A stretch of 64,000 bases of DNA, taken from positions 18,149,349 to 18,213,348 of the forward strand of contig OY740771.1 of the NCBI GenBank assembly GCA_963513935.1, in the 5' to 3' direction. Made by a program: the position numbers and the translations under genes. The DNA is from Aphrophora alni (Eukaryota > Arthropoda > Insecta > Hemiptera > Aphrophoridae). Shown piece by piece: positions 37,665-49,480 of this stretch. The notes under the pieces were generated by a model. That model did no database searches and was not told where the DNA came from. It saw only the letters and a program-made list of their open reading frames with translations. Within the stretch, counting starts at the first letter, position 1. The number at the start of each line of letters is the position of its first letter.

Positions 37665-39049
37665 GTGAGGCGGAAAGTAATAAGGGACCTCATGTCGGCA
37701 AAGTAAATTTTTCAGTACAGTCGAAATAAGTCGAACGGGTCGAAATTATCGATTCTCATATTTTTGCGATTCTTCGATCTTTGTTTCGTCCTGTACAGGT
37801 TATAATCGATTACAAAACAGTTTCGATTCGATAAAATACCGAAAATAATTGTTATAGCAACTAATGCCATTTGTTAGAAAAGGTACCTCAAGTCGCTTAT
37901 GGAGAAATAACATTGCCGACAAGAGGTCCCTTTTCTCAATCACACAGGCTACTTTGTATTATTTTAGAAACTAATCTCTCCTGAATTCTAGCGGTGATTG
38001 AGAGAACTACAACAGGTTTCTCGTAAAAACAAAATGTTTTCTAGTTATGAATATCCCTACCCGACTTCAGGTACCTTTTCCTTTTCAAGAGTATAAACCC
38101 TCTTTCTTTCACTAATGTTAGGCCTACAGTCACGCTAGTGCCTCACACTCAATTCTTTGAGAATTTATTCTCATAAGCTATTACTTATTACTGTTATGAA
38201 TAAATAAATCCACAAAACATTTGTTCGTCTGTTTAATTTAAAACATCTTAATACGAGTATTATAGTAGCGTAGGTTGGCATCCATACAAGCAGCTACTTG
38301 CAATGCGGACGACTGTAGTTGTATGAGCTTGTTCAATGTTATGTGAGTTTTCCATACCTATGGTGCCAAGAAAGTGCCCCTCATAACAAAATACAACCAC
38401 TTTGAGTTTAATACGGAATTAAAAGGCAAAGTCAACTGCAAAATTGAGATCAATGGAACTGAATTCATTCACAACATATTTCCCGATGAAAATGGACCTG
38501 GTGGTTTTCCAGAGGAGATAGTCCCAGAAGGAATATCTAGAAATCGCAAGAAATATCTCTTCAAAAATATTCGAGACTTCTGCAAGGAAGAGTGTAAGGA
38601 TGTGTTATGTCCTCAACTAGAGCCTTTGGAGGAAGCTGAGCCCCAGCAGGTTGAAGCAAATGGCGGCCTGGACCAAGACATACCTCAGCCCCTTCCAGGA
38701 TCTTCAAAAAAGAAGAGGAAGCGCTCAGTTTAAAAAAAAAACCCAAATATTTAAGGACTTTCTTTCATTCCATTTGAAAAAGGACACTTTTACCTTTTTT
38801 TTAATGTATAAATCATTTCTTAAATATGAAAAATAAAGATTCTGCGCTATTTTGAAATTTCAAATGTGTTTTTCTTAAAATGCCTCTTTTCATTTTAAAA
38901 ATTTCAAAACCCCGTAACTTAGTCAAAAAAAATCATAGAGACATAATTTTTTTACTAAATTGTTCAGAATTTACTGCTTTATTAAAAAGTAATAATAACT
39001 CAAAACCGGAAATTGCCGACATGAGGTCCCTTATTACTTTCCGCCTCAC
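37665..39049 (+). mobile_element. DNA transposon of unknown class, 37-bp perfect inverted ends
   Basis: The first 37 bases, beginning GTGAGGCGGAAAGTAATAAG, are repeated exactly in inverted form at 39013-39049. AAAT flanks both sides (37661-37664 and 39050-39053), suggesting a 4-bp target duplication. An inner inverted partial copy of the end, TTGCCGACAAGAGGTCCCTT, lies at about 37912. The element carries one ORF that does not look like a transposase. It inserted into solo LTR E and is therefore younger than that LTR. I cannot assign a superfamily from these termini. Confidence 0.85.
38347..38733 (+). CDS. Unrecognised ORF in the 37-bp-TIR element, basic C-terminus
   Basis: An open frame runs from 38347 to the stop at 38733. 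There is no in-frame ATG near its start: 38374 is GTG, and an upstream ATG at 38360 is in another frame. The coding part may therefore be a second exon, or a start may have been lost. The protein reads KYNHFEFNTELKGKVNCKIE, then a segment rich in Gly, Pro and Glu (NGPGGFPEEIVPEGISRNRK), then FCKEECKDVLCPQLE, and ends GSSKKKRKRSV. The last residues look like a nuclear localisation signal. Three cysteines cluster in the FCKEECKDVLC segment. No transposase, THAP, BED or known domain was recognised. It may be an accessory protein of the element or a captured host exon. Confidence 0.5.
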   Translation, partial: VFHTYGAKKVPLITKYNHFEFNTELKGKVNCKIEINGTEFIHNIFPDENGPGGFPEEIVPEGISRNRKKYLFKNIRDFCKEECKDVLCPQLEPLEEAEPQQVEANGGLDQDIPQPLPGSSKKKRKRSV

Positions 39050-39408
39050 AAATAAAGATTTTCTTATTAAATTTAGATGATAAATATTAATTATAACATA
39101 TGATTATGTTGATGATAAATGTAGGATGTTTTATAAATTAATAAATATTTATGTACAATTTTTCAGCAATACAAGACTTAGAATCTTTCTTGAACCGCCT
39201 ATGCCAAGTACCTCTTAAAAAGAACTTTAGACCTCGAGAGTTTATAATTTAATTTTAAATTCAATTTTTCAAAATTGGTAAGCGAAAGCTTCATGGCGCC
39301 CATAAGCTAAGCACTTTAAATAATTATTAACTTCTTTTTATTATTTCTTACCAAAAAAAAAATACAAACTCTAAAAAATAAACTAGAGATTGTAAAATAT
39401 TACACCCC

Positions 39409-39912
39409 TATTCCTTAATAATCTAATAGCGTAAGGGTCAGAAAAACAAGATTTGGTCAAGAAAGACCTAATAGGAACGATTTAAAGAGAGGAATCCAAC
39501 TCATGAAAATAGAGTAAATCAAGAGTCCTTAGGATTGCCCTGCTCATTTTCATCATAAATCCCTGAGGGCCTCGTTTACTTTAATGAGATAACAGCAGGT
39601 TCTTGGTGAAACATGTGTTTTGCAGTTAGGCATCATTAGGCATAACACATTTTGTGAATGTATATTTTGAAATTAATAAATTCCTTACATAATTATTCTT
39701 TAATAGCCATTGTTTTCAGAATATGCCCTCATATAACACAACTGAATATAATATTTACAATTCTTTATTGATTTTTTAAGTTCCCTCTCCAAACACTAAA
39801 AGTTTAGATCACCATCGACCTCATACTGTTGTTGTCGTCGTAATCTATTGAGCAGAATTTATGTGCTCGATATGGTAGTTAATTAAAAATTTTAATAGAT
39901 TCATATACACAC
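39409..39912. other. Intron sequence, nothing recognised
   Basis: AT-rich DNA between solo LTR E and the donor site of the next exon. Confidence 0.4.
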
Positions 39913-40146
39913 CTTTGCCTTGATGGAAAGAGGAGAATTACTGCTGAATGTGACGGACACAGGAAGCAAATACATGCCATTTCCCACAGGCACTACGGGT
40001 GTTTCTAAGAAATGTACACTGATAATTTCACTATACATTTTCTCAACTTTATAGGCGACAAAGAATGGTTTACCACTGTGATTCTTAGCATCCAGACAAA
40101 AAACAGCTTTAGACTCAACAGCCAGAGGTACAGGCACCATGTAAAC
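39913..40146 (-). CDS. Host ciliary-type gene, 78-codon exon
   Basis: On the minus strand CATTGATTAG precedes 234 open bases in phase 0, ending with the donor GTGTGT. The protein reads VYMVPVPLAVESKAVFCLDA, continues through KPFFVAYKVEKMYSEIISVH and ends PVSVTFSSNSPLSIKAK. The alternation of hydrophobic and polar residues and the closing VSVTFSSNSP segment fit strands of an ASH/MSP-like Ig fold. It joins in phase to SCSEEQ from 45274 and to ISFLIEGGGG at 32802, giving a continuous domain across three exons. Confidence 0.8.
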
Positions 40147-41671
40147 CTAATCAATGAAGCATTATTTGTATACATTGCAAACAATAAAAAGCTTTATAAG
40201 ACATGTTAATAATATTTTAAAAGATTAAAAGATACAGAAAGCTAACAATAAATATATTTAAAACAAACAAACAAACTAAATGATAAAATTAGTGTAAACA
40301 AATACATGTCTAGTTTCCTCCTATATCACACCAAAACTACCTCAGGCAACATATTCTATGGTCACTAATGGTAGATAAACTTCTCCATTCAATAACAGGA
40401 TCCAAACAAAGACATTGTCTAAAGCAATTTTCAAATGCATTATAATATTAAAAGTTTTTAAAACTGTTTGGGAGGTATTAAATTCAGCAGCTTGTAATGG
40501 TACCATTTTTATCATACAGAGCCTGTGTAGGCGTAAACGTAAGTAGCTTCTGTATCAGATTCCACTCTGTCATCCTTCTTCAGAGTGGTATTATTTAATA
40601 TACCATATATTATTACTTTAGAAATGTGCAAACTAGTAGCTTTAACTACTAATTCCCAACAAATATTTTTATAAGTCCTTAGTTATGCATACAAGATTTA
40701 CTTCTATAGAAAAAGTTATGTCATGTGCAAAAATATTTATATCGAGTTTTCTGCGAGTTTTCTCAATATTTATATTGAGTTTATATATATAAGTGGTTTT
40801 TGGATTGATGCACATCAGTTCTGTTATCTGTCGTATAAATGTAGTCCTTTACAGGCCAAACATGTGAACTGATTTTAATTAAATTTGGTACAGTCTGTTA
40901 GGTGTAGCCTGAACTTACGTAATGCATGTTAGGAGAAGTTACAGTTGGGAGGAGAAGTGATGTCACAACTATTACTGCTGATAAAGATGTTGAGTCAGCT
41001 CCATTAGGCTGTCAACTATTGTTAGGTTGCCATCCCGTCTTATCTTCTGTTTGTCTTTTTTTTACAAACAATTGGACAAATTTTCTAACCAGGAATATTG
41101 TATATAAATTTCAGATTGCTGCCTATTTTTAAAAATTAATAGTTTTTTAATTAATTGTGTTTAAATTTGGTATTTAGACTCAGATACACAAACAATTAGA
41201 CAAACTAAAAATCATTATATAAATTTCAAAATGGCGGCATTACACATTATATTATGGTATAGATCTTAAGACAGGAGAGGATATAGCTGATTAGCTGCTG
41301 TCTATTGTGGAGTGGTTAGATTTAAATGGAAGCAATCGTGTATTTCGGCAGCTATGGAGTCACAGTATCACTGTTTATACAGTGCTTTAGACCTTGAACT
41401 GAGCAACAGCCTTATCTTTGCGATAATATTAACATCGATTCTAAACATTAGATTTTTAAATCTAGAATACAATTAATTTACTGAAATTATAAACCTTGAT
41501 TGATTGATTGATAAAATCCCGGTATGTTGTCTTTGCAATTTCCAAGAAAATAAATCTGCTTTCTGTGGGATGTCTAATTTTGGTAAATATTCGAAAATGT
41601 TGCTTTTTTAAAAAGGAATTGAGAAAATTTAAGTTTGATACTCATATGAATGAGAGGGATTGGCAAAGTCT

Positions 41672-41674
<3 letters not shown>
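40147..41674. other. Intron sequence with dispersed repeat R1
   Basis: No gene. The stretch about 40800-41240 carries repeat R1 (GTCGTATAAATGTAGTCC, then GATTTTAATTAAATTTGGTA). A motif ACAAACAATTGGACAAA recurs about 150 bases apart near 41066 and 41190. Confidence 0.45.

Positions 41675-41714
<40 letters not shown>
41675..41714. repeat. (TA)n microsatellite at the left edge of a mariner
   Basis: About 40 bp of TA dinucleotides directly before the mariner's inverted repeat. Confidence 0.95.
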
Positions 41715-41716
<2 letters not shown>

Positions 41717-41718
41717 GT

Positions 41719-43732
41719 GAGTTTTATGTTATGGCACACGTTTAAATGGCCTCAGATATGAAAGTGAGACCATGACCATACCTATTATAACATTTCTTCT
41801 TACTTTTTTTCAGATTGTTAAACATTTTGTCCCCCTGTTCTAAAGGGGGGTAAAGGGGGGCAACTGAAGATTTTCAAATGCAAACCCCTATCATGTGCCC
41901 CCTTATTTTAAAGGGCATAAAAAAATTAATCAAATGGTGCAAACTAGACGTCTCTAGGTTGCATTTAACAGAGTAAAATACATTTACAATTATTATAATA
42001 CTGTACAATCATTTATTTTCTTGTCCGGTTGTTCGTTACATGAGTTAACACTATCACAAATCCTTAAAACAGTTACCTGTTTTAATGTAGCAGGTGATCA
42101 AACTGTTCACCTTTGGCTGTTTGACAGTGCGTTAGCCGTGTGTAAAAAAAGCTGAGACAGCGTTCAAGAAAAATTCTCTAAGAATGGTTTGAGACAAGTG
42201 AAAAATTCTTTCAGTTAAGTCATGGACCTCAGTTAGCTTTGTTTGGTACACCAGATATTCATGTAGCCCCAAAAGAAGTAGTCAAGTGGATTAAGGTCAG
42301 TAGACCTTGCTGGGCATTCCACAGCGCCCCTTCGGCCTATCCACCTTCTTGGAAAGACATTATTTAAATATTGTTGTACTTCACGGCCATAATGTGGTGG
42401 TGCTCCATCTTGTAACCAAATGTTGTTAGCTTCTCGTACAAACATATTTTGGAGTTCAGGCACAATTTGGTTTTGAAGCATCTCTAAATAAATCACAGAA
42501 TTTAAATTTCCATCAATTATAAATGGACCAACCAAGCGGTTATCAACTATGCCAGCCCAAACATTAACTTTTGAAGGGCATTGTGTATGAGCCTCTACAT
42601 ATCAATGTGGATTTGTATCTGTCCAGTGACGATAATTGTGCCTATTGACACTACCATTGGTCATGAAAGTGGCTTCGTCACTAAAAAGGATTCTGTTCAG
42701 TAACTCAGGTTCAGTGTCTAGTTTGCCCATCATTACATCACGAAATTCAACCCTGCAGTCATAATCGTCTTCACTAAGCTCTTGTACAAGTTTGACTTTA
42801 AAAGGTTTAAATTGATTACCTTTAAGAATTTTTCTTATCGAAGATTGGCTGATGTGCTCCAAAGCAGCTCTTCTCGTAGATAAGTGAGTATTTTCAACAA
42901 AGGACTGCATAACATCTAATGATTTCTCTTCATCAATTGAAGGAGCCCTTCCTGGCTTGGGTCTGTCTTTTAAAGAATGTGTCTCATTAAACCGTTGAAT
43001 CATTCTTGCCACTGTAAACCTCGTTATGGGATTGATTCGGTTCGGAAAGTCCTCATTGAATAAGTCTGCTACTTCACTGTATGATCTCATACGGTCCCCA
43101 TAACCTCTCATCATTAACACAGTAATTCTTTCAAACTCAGAACCTTCCATAATAGAAAAAAACTGGGCAGTCGTTGGATTGCCGTCAGAAGTGAAAATAA
43201 GTTTGTTTATTTAATTTACTAACATCAACTAGTGCTTAACGCGCCTAAAGAAGTTTTCACTTCAATATAACTAACACTATTTGCCAGAAAAGTAAACTTG
43301 AACTGAAATTGTTAATAGCAACCTAAACTATGAACTGATAAAATGCAAGTTAGTAGGACACAAAAGAAAGTCCAAAGTAGATTGTTGAAACTGGTAAGAT
43401 AAGAATACTGGAAATTACAAAACATGTTGACTCATGTAACTAACAACAGGACAAGGAAATAAATTGCTTTATTATTGTAACTTTTAGTCTGTTAAATGCA
43501 ATGTAGAGACCTCTAGTTTGCACCATTTGATTTCTTTTTTATGCCCTTTAAAATAGGGGTCACGTGATAGGGGTTTACATTTGAAAATCTTCAGAGTTGC
43601 CTCCCTTTACAACAGGGGGACAAAATGTTTAACAACCTGAAAAAGTAAAAAGAAATGTTATAATAGGTATGGTCAAGGTCTCACATTGATATCTCAGGCC
43701 GTTTAAAATTATATTTAGGTGTGCCAGGACAT

Positions 43733-43739
<7 letters not shown>
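41719..43739 (-). mobile_element. Tc1/mariner-superfamily element with about 250-bp inverted repeats
   Basis: The left arm 41719 to about 41972 (GAGTTTTATGTTATGGCACA onward) is matched in inverse by about 43492-43739. Arm landmarks are GGCCTCAGATAT, a G-rich GGGGGTAAAGGGGGGCAAC and AAATGGTGCAAACTAGA. Between the arms is a minus-strand transposase gene. Both ends abut microsatellites: TA at the left, CT then TA at the right. The TA target duplication cannot be told apart from the repeat. The arms differ by small indels, so the copy is not new. Confidence 0.88.
42132..43150 (-). pseudogene. Mariner-type DDE/D transposase, 41-residue D-D spacing, broken
   Basis: ATG at 43150 begins MEGSEFERITVLMMRGYGD. 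A paired helix-turn-helix region follows, with the linker KDRPKPGRAPSIDEE. The first catalytic Asp is in ILFSDEATF, the second in IWLQDGAPPHYG and the third probably in DLNPLDYFFWG. There are 41 residues between the second and third, as in the rosa/DD41D group. An in-frame TGA after DTNPH (about 42599) interrupts the gene, and a 1-base shift follows WGYMN near 42255. Beyond the shift another frame continues LVYQTKLTEVHDLTERIFHL to a stop at 42132. The catalytic residues themselves are intact. Confidence 0.88.
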
Positions 43740-45273
<1,534 letters not shown>

Positions 45274-45479
45274 CTGCTCTTCACTGCAAGAGAGTCTGTA
45301 TGTAGATTCTTTTATCCCTGTTAGTCGTATATATTGATAAATTGTATCATTGAGATAAATAGACAAGTCGGAGTTAAAAGTACCTGAAGTCGGTGCTTTA
45401 AATATAATTTTGAAACAAGCTTCTTCTCCAGAGACTAAAACAATATTGATGACTTTCTCATTTACCCTTGGTATGACAT
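45274..45479 (-). CDS. Host ciliary-type gene, 206-bp exon with Ig-like strands
   Basis: The minus strand shows ATTTATGTTTTAG, then two bases completing a split codon. It continues VIPRVNEKVINIVLVSGEEA, CFKIIFKAPTSGTFNSDLSI, YLNDTIYQYIRLTGIKE and ends STYRLSCSEEQ before the donor GTACTA. The pattern SGEEACFKIIFKAPTSGTF is the end of an ASH/MSP-like beta sandwich, in which F.I.F.P is followed by a turn and the last strands. The exon ends in phase 0 and fits 40146-39913. It starts in phase 1, whereas the nearest upstream exon found ends in phase 0, so at least one exon between them is missing from my model. Confidence 0.8.
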
Positions 45480-45639
45480 CTAAAACATAAATAACATTTT
45501 TTTTTAATTAAAGGAAGAGCGATGTTCAAATAAAACTTTTATTATTTTTCATTTGGGGGCACGAAGCTATAAGTAGCAATTCTCTGTAATACATTGGATC
45601 TATTGTGAGATATACAAATATATATCAACCCAATATTTT

Positions 45640-45870
45640 TTTACTAGCTGTCGTATATGTGCATTCCTCTACAGCCCAAATATGTAGACCGACTATACTC
45701 AAATTTTGTATGTGAGCATATTTTAATATCTTGACACTTTTTTATACTTTTTTTTAATCTCAAAATTTGAGGGTAGCTGCCAAAAGAAGAAACACAAAAT
45801 TACGATTTTCTCAAAATCAACTAATGATTTTCATCAAATTTTGCTCAAGTGTAGCTCCTAAAGAGCTAAA
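45640..45870 (+). repeat. Dispersed repeat R1 copy
   Basis: Contains TGTCGTATATGTGCATTCCT, CTACAGCCCAAATATGTAGAC and CTCAAATTTTGTATGTGAGC. It parallels 40800-40920, 24180-24480 and 58725-58830. Looks like a degenerate, widely spread intronic repeat. Confidence 0.5.
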
Positions 45871-46530
45871 TAAAACTAATTGTTCGATATAAATTTTAAA
45901 AACCCTGCTAATCGTAGGTTTCAAAAGTAACGACAATGTGAATAAACGTTACAGATGTCTTCATGAAGACAATACAGCTTATTAACAGAGTACAGACTTT
46001 GTCCAGCATTTGGGTTTTGGAGATGGTTGAGTGAGAAGATTTGTATAATATATTTGCACCATTTATTAAAATAGTTTTATAAATAAAACTGCTTAACACG
46101 TTTGTTGCCACCTAAAGTAATGTTTAGCTATAAGGCACACAAAAGCATACTTACCTTTCAACATATTTCACGTCAAATTGCTTTATTCCAATAACTTTTA
46201 TAAAAATGATATACAATTTGGTAATGTTGATGTGATATCTGAGACAGTTTGTGTTACTTAGATTTCCAAACTTTTTAATATTTCATTGATTAATCATAAT
46301 ATAGTTTAGATAGGCAATGTTTTTGCCACTGTTACATATTGTAACATTTCCTACAACAAAGCTCTGATATTTTGAGGATATGCTTGTATAATGGAGCTGG
46401 GTAAGTATCATGATGGCATCCATCAATATGTTGTGAGGTGGTATCACATTACACTGGTTATTCTTCAATTAGCACATTACCTAGTCAGTGAGAAATACTT
46501 CAGGCAGAAGAGAAAATTCCACTACTTGTA
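45871..46530. other. Intron sequence, nothing recognised
   Basis: AT-rich. This region and 47020-47490 were scanned for the missing host exon without success. Confidence 0.4.
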
Positions 46531-47019
46531 TTAACCCTTACTACTATCATTATTACTGCAATAAACTCTCCCTCAGATTTAATTGTTTTGTACAATTATA
46601 TCTGAAATAGAGCTAATACTTAGAGTTTTATAAAATAAAATAAATACAATGTATTTTCTTCCTAGTTTTAAAGTATTTACTATAGTTACACAATAAAAGA
46701 ACAATGTGTAAAATACTACTATGATATAAACTAATTGCACTGAACACTCCCTTAGATCTCATTTTTTGTATGATTATAGCTAAAATAGAACTAATGCTTA
46801 AAATTTTATTAAATTAAATTTTAAAATGTATTGTCTTCCTAATTTTAATTTAGTTACTATAATTACACAATAAAAGAACAATGTGTATAGAACAACTTTG
46901 ATATAACCAAATATCGTAAACTATCGAAAATAACATTTCATTTCATTGTCGGCCGTTGGCCAACATGTGGTCAGAACAGGAAAACTAAGATGTCGACTGA
47001 CAACAGTTGTAAGGGTTAA
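46531..47019. mobile_element. TTAA-flanked MITE with internal duplicated unit, copy 2
   Basis: Starts TTAACCCTTACTACTATCAT and ends GTTGTAAGGGTTAA. It has the same two-block interior as 33330-33855, including TTATAAAATAAAATAAATACA and CACAATAAAAGAACAATGTG twice. Left CCCTTAC and right GTAAGGG are inverse, so the terminal repeat is at least 7 bp plus TTAA. Confidence 0.75.
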
Positions 47020-47490
47020 TTTTATAAAGTCAAATTCACTTCTAAGAATGATTCGGAGATTGAACACATTTTTACATATAAAACCTTGAGATGGCCATTA
47101 GAGGTTATGTTGCTTCATAACTGAACATTCTTTTTAACTTTTAAAGTCAGAAATAAATGTTTACATTTAGAAAATCAAGTTGACCTTTAAGTGACACCTT
47201 GATTTGGTCAAGGTTACCATTAATTGCCCCTTTTTGTCTCTGAAACATTTTGTTTGATTCAAAAATTCATAACTACAGAATATGATTTTTTTTTTAAAGT
47301 GGATTGAAAGGTCAAGTTGTTTTTACTATGAAATGACCTTTTGGTTACTTGGTCCATAACAAGAAGGGGACTCATATGTAAGCTAACAATTAGAATTATT
47401 CTTTTTCATACTCTTCTAACAATGTAATTATTTTTATAACTCTATTTCTAAAACAGTATAACAATATAACAGTATATACTATAAGTTATA

Positions 47491-48219
47491 CAGTAGAGTC
47501 TCGCAAACTCGGCACTCGATAACCCGGCAGTCCAGACTACTCGGCGACCCCGACGGGAAAAAATATATATTTCTAAAAACAGCGATGTTCGTGGCAGATC
47601 CCAAAGCGGGCATTAACTTCGATCGCTCGAATCGTTGATGGTACTTTTCCCACATTTTAAACTCGTCACAAAGCTTTTTTCACAGATTCCCATCTGTCAA
47701 GTCTTTTTAACACATTTAACCGCGTCTCAAACGAAACCAACACATGCTTCCGTTTTCGTAACTCACCTGTCAAAGAAAACTGAAAAGAAATGTTATATTT
47801 TCCATAATGTATACTAAATTGAATCGTGGAAAAAAAGCGGCCCATCAAACGTTTTTGCAGGTGTATGTCTGCTATATCGACGGGTGCCAATGCCGCGGTG
47901 TTATTATGCCGCCGACAATGAGATACTGCTATCAAAAAAGTCGTTTGATATCGCTGCCGCTTTGGTGCCACGGTGTTTTTACACTGCCGACAATGGGATA
48001 CCGCTATCGACAGTCGTTTGATATCGCCGCCGCTTTGGTGCCGCGGTGTTTTTACACTGCCGACAATGGGATACCGCTATCGACAGTCGTTTGATATCGC
48101 CGCCACTTTGGGTGGTTTAAATTACAATTTATTTTTTGCCCTTATTTCCGATAACCCGTCATTTCACAAACTCGGCACACTTCCAGTCCACATTACGCTG
48201 AGTTTGCGAGACTCTACTG
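47491..48219. mobile_element. Pogo/Tigger-type MITE, 729 bp
   Basis: The left end CAGTAGAGTCTCGCAAACTC and its inverse at the right end are perfect over 20 bp. The element is flanked by TA (47489-47490 and 48220-48221). CAGTAGAGTCTCG ends with TA duplication are typical of the pogo/Tigger branch of Tc1/mariner. No transposase frame is present. The interior is much more GC-rich than its surroundings and holds a tandem array. Confidence 0.85.
47891..48111. repeat. 73-bp tandem repeat, three units, inside the pogo-type MITE
   Basis: Units start at 47891, 47966 and 48039, each with TGCCGCGGTG or TGCCACGGTG and then GCCGACAATGGGATACCGCT. The second and third are nearly identical. The first is diverged and 2 bp longer. 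Open frames across it are by-products of the repeat. Confidence 0.9.
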
Positions 48220-48221
48220 TA

Positions 48222-48429
48222 GTTTGATTGGTGTAGCTCGTGTATCACTGAAGAGGACGACCTTGTGGTTGAAACGCGACTGATACTTAGGCGTATTTTT
48301 TGTGAGAATTGTGTTCTGTGTTTGTTATACTGTATAATTTTTCTCATAAGTCAAGCTCAACATTTAATACTAATTTTAGTAATAGATTATCTACAATTAT
48401 AAAATGATTTAGGAAAGGATTTAACTTTG
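48222..48429. other. Intron sequence, nothing recognised
   Basis: Short AT-rich spacer between the MITE and mariner remains. Confidence 0.4.
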
Positions 48430-49150
48430 ATGATGGTCAAACTGATGGTCATCGTGAACACAATCTTGCAGTCTTTTATTAATAGAGCTACACACGTGGT
48501 GGCAAAAATCTCTCATTGTCGAATTCATTAAACGAGTAAGAAATTAATTGTTTCATCTTGTTTAGTGTCCATGTCTTTGAAAAAAAAAAAAACATTTTCT
48601 CCCTCCTTGACAAAACCTCAGAAAAAAAAATCCATGGGTGTCAAATCAGATGATCATGGAGACCAATGAATGGGACCACAATAACCAATCCATTTACCAG
48701 GAAACTGCCTATCCAGTAATTCTTCGGCAGGAGTGCTATAATGAAGTAGAGTGCCGTATCATTGAAAAAATAATATCATTGCCAGTGACAGTGCTGTCTA
48801 ATTTGAGGGATAACAGTGTTATCCAACATGTTTTTGTACACATTACATACTCCATCCAAAAGCACCGCTGCAGGTCAGGGCAGCCCAAACTGTGACCTGG
48901 TTAAGCTGTTTTTCAAGGGTTTTATGAGGGGTATATAGTAAATGCAGTTGTGCCGGTTTATAGCTCCACTTAACTTGAAACAAGCTTTATCAGACCACAA
49001 AACCTTCATCAATACTCCATTTCTTTCTCTCTGTTCGTTTAACACAATTCCATAAAACATGTTAGGTCAGTCTGGGTCATCTTCCAATAAACCATAAAAA
49101 AAAAGTCGTGGTTTATACAACTTAAACCGAGACCATGTTGTAGCATTACA
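48430..49150 (-). pseudogene. Mariner-type transposase, catalytic half, decayed
   Basis: Minus-strand frames give LYKPRLFFYGLLEDDPD, then [19 protein letters not shown] (first catalytic Asp), then NTVIPQIRQHCHWQ. In a shifted frame follow ELLDRQFPGKWIGYCGPIHW and SSDLTPMDFFF. This is the order of the catalytic core of a mariner-type transposase related to the one at 42132-43150. At least four stops and two shifts are present. The N-terminal half does not precede it; it is found inverted at 49195-49480. Confidence 0.7.
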
Positions 49151-49194
49151 TTTTAAAAAAGTAGCCAGTAGATTTTAATTTAAGTTCAAAAACA

Positions 49195-49480
49195 ACACAA
49201 ATGAAAAATGGAACTATATACAAACAATGCATCGAAATTCTCAAAATTCACTACAAAAATGTGAACATTTCGTGAAAACAGTTTATATAGTTTGTGAAGT
49301 GTTCGGTCGTAATCAAACACCATCTTGTACAGCAATGGTAAAATTATTCGTTAAATTTTAGCAAACAATCAGGTTACTGATGTAAAGTCCATCAACTTGT
49401 GCCAAAACAACTGAAAACATTAATGATGTGGCTGAATACTTGGGTTTGTCAAATCAACGATGTTCATAGCATTATACACC
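49195..49480 (+). pseudogene. Mariner-type transposase, N-terminal half, inverted relative to the catalytic half
   Basis: The plus strand reads MKNGTIYKQCIEILKIHYKN, then in other frames SVVIKH / FGRNQTPSCTAMVKLFVKF and a VTDVKS segment. This resembles the paired DNA-binding domain (KIYYKN, FGRN..PS, LV.KF, V.DVK) of the same transposase type as the minus-strand remains next to it. Frames are broken several times. Head-to-head placement suggests two fragments or an internal inversion. Confidence 0.55.

Larger units (their letters stand above)
35861..39404 (+). repeat. Solo LTR of the A/B family (copy E) with insertions
   Basis: Starts TGTGATATAGTAAATAATAG and ends TTGTAAAATATTACA, flanked by CCCC on both sides (35857-35860 and 39405-39408). 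It has TGGCGCCC at 39294-39301 and, 35 bases before it, a GAGAGTTTATAATTT block like the GAGACTATAAATTT of copy B. A 1,385-bp DNA element at 37665-39049 interrupts it. The remaining 2.16 kb is about 600-800 bp longer than the other LTRs, so an additional insertion may lie within about 36850-37620, which has its own repeats of TTTTGAAAATGTAACAA. Confidence 0.7.

Noticed and set aside
47666..48227. Several ORFs of 80-100 codons in the pogo-type MITE
   Set aside because: They follow the 73-bp tandem units in several frames. No transposase motif and no common frame preserved.
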